Shown piece by piece: positions 63,287 through 64,000 of a stretch of DNA of 64,000 nucleotides. A program made the position numbers and the translations under genes. The DNA is from Chersky-299 sp963749535 (GTDB lineage Bacteria; Actinomycetota; Thermoleophilia; RBG-16-64-13). The first letter of the stretch is position 1, and each line of letters begins with the position of its first letter. The stretch spans positions 48,453 through 112,452 of the forward strand of contig CAVVNF010000003.1 of assembly GCA_963749535.1 (NCBI GenBank), in the 5' to 3' direction. The notes under the pieces were generated by a model. It worked only from the letters and a program-made list of their open reading frames with translations, was not told the origin of the DNA and did no database searches.

Positions 63287-64000
63287 GTGCGAAAGACCAT
63301 CACATTTCTTCTGGTGGCGGTCGGCGCGACCATAGCGGTTTGTTCGCTGGGAATCGGGCCTGCCTTCGCGGCCACGCTGCCGACCACCACAACCACCGTC
63401 GCAACGCCGATCAACCTCGCCGCACAGGCCACGGTGACTGCCTCCTCTGAAGACACTTCCACCGGTCAACTAGCGATCAAAGCGGTGGATGGAGTCGTCG
63501 ATGGGTGGCCAGGCGACTACACGAAAGAATGGGCCACGGTAGGCGCCGGGGCCGGCAGCTGGCTCAAGCTCAGCTGGGCGAGCCCGGTGACGCTGTCGAA
63601 GATCGTCCTCTATGACCGGCCGAACGGCAATGATCAGATAACGGCCGGCACCGTCACTTTCTCGGACGGCAGCACCCTCCAGACGGGAACCTTAACCAAC
63701 GATGGGTCGGCGGTCGTCCTTACCTTCGCGCCACGAACAACAACCAGTGTGTTGCTCACCATTGACCAGGGTGAGCTCAACCACCCTCAACATCGGCCTG
63801 GCTGAGATCGAAACCTGGGAACTGGCCACTCCTCCGCGAGACCCGGCTACTACCACTACGTTGACCACGGCTACGGCCGCCACAACAACAACGCAGCCGC
63901 CCACTCCTACGACACTGCCGTCCGCCGTTACCCGCTACGAGCAGACCGACCCCAGCCTCATTTACGCCGGTACCTGGAACACCTTGTCCGGCAGCTCCTA
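63287..64000 (+). CDS. Exported discoidin (F5/8 type C) domain protein, partial, one frameshift
   Basis: The GTG at 63287 has GGAG upstream and begins a clean signal peptide (V-RKTITFLLVAVGATIAVCSLGIGPAFAA); an upstream in-frame ATG at 63236 is less likely. A short Thr tract leads to 'INLAAQATVTASSEDTSTGQLAIKAVDGVVDGWPG', the opening of an F5/8 type C carbohydrate-binding domain (about residues 38-180), with 'GSWLKLSWASPVTLSKIVLYDRPN'. An extra G near 63774 breaks the frame; removing it continues 'STTLNIGLAEIETWE', then a Thr/Pro linker and a second domain that runs off the window. Probably an extracellular glycan-binding or surface protein. Confidence 0.78.

Noticed and set aside
1..64000. 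CRISPR arrays, rRNA or tRNA genes
   Set aside because: No regularly spaced repeats, rRNA segments or tRNA-like cloverleaf sequences were noticed by eye. A tRNAscan or Infernal run would be needed to exclude them.

Overview
The window is a high-GC chromosome segment with many GTG starts, tightly overlapping operons (ATGA, TGATG and GTGA junctions) and Thr/Ala-rich linkers in exported proteins. Flavodiiron, iron-sulfur flavoprotein, selenoprotein and molybdopterin-oxidoreductase genes sit beside complete amino-acid biosynthesis genes. This best fits a deep-branching, anaerobic or microaerobic actinobacterium. That assignment is inferred from gene content; no rRNA or phylogenetic marker was analysed.

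Layout. 1-3.5 kb: exported Thr-rich protein (partial), then the two-subunit glycine decarboxylase gcvPA-gcvPB. 3.5-6.2 kb: a Mg2+ P-type ATPase broken by about twenty single-base indels. 6.2-9.7 kb: STAS/anti-sigma pair, an MFS exporter, and selD, which itself carries an in-frame UGA (Sec). 9.9-13.3 kb: Fur-family regulator with CbiM and divergent CbiQ-CbiO (cobalt/nickel uptake). 13.3-19.2 kb, minus strand: a Sec-type rhodanese, a methyltransferase, flavodiiron protein, iron-sulfur flavoprotein, zinc-ribbon peptide, NatAB-like ABC exporter and PspC. 19.2-25.5 kb: membrane protein, gdhA, a REC-REC-PPDK_N fusion, M23 peptidase. 25.5-30 kb: hisDBHAF. 30.3-31.7 kb: a complete IS256-family element with an 8-bp target duplication. 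32-35.6 kb: dynamin-like GTPase, CPA2 antiporter and UspA. 36-39.6 kb: dnaE. 39.9-43.3 kb: FAH-family enzyme, citramalate synthase, branched-chain aminotransferase. 43.5-47.6 kb: YbjQ, SHOCT protein, then ddl and an aminotransferase bracketed by two inverted 160-bp repeats, then an RRM protein. 47.8-53.1 kb: STAS protein, GGDEF response regulator and a 1314-residue hybrid kinase with five PAS domains. 53.3-60.9 kb: XRE-cupin regulator, a sigma70-like promoter, and an operon of RidA-like protein, orphan Tat-lipoprotein solute receptor, DmsC-like anchor, molybdopterin oxidoreductase and 4Fe-4S subunit. 61-64 kb: unknown protein, TetR with two operators, and a discoidin-domain exported protein cut by the window end.

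Main points of interest. (1) Two in-frame UGA codons lie exactly where Cys/Sec is expected, in SelD and in a rhodanese-like protein; this implies selenocysteine decoding. (2) The RidA/solute-receptor/DMSO-reductase-type operon is an unusual combination that I cannot match to a named pathway. (3) A 160-bp MITE/ERIC-like repeat occurs twice in inverted orientation. (4) A dynamin-antiporter-UspA operon suggests a membrane-stress module. (5) Single-base, mostly +1, frame disruptions are dense in otherwise well-conserved genes, most likely sequence errors; treat the affected genes as intact until reads are checked.
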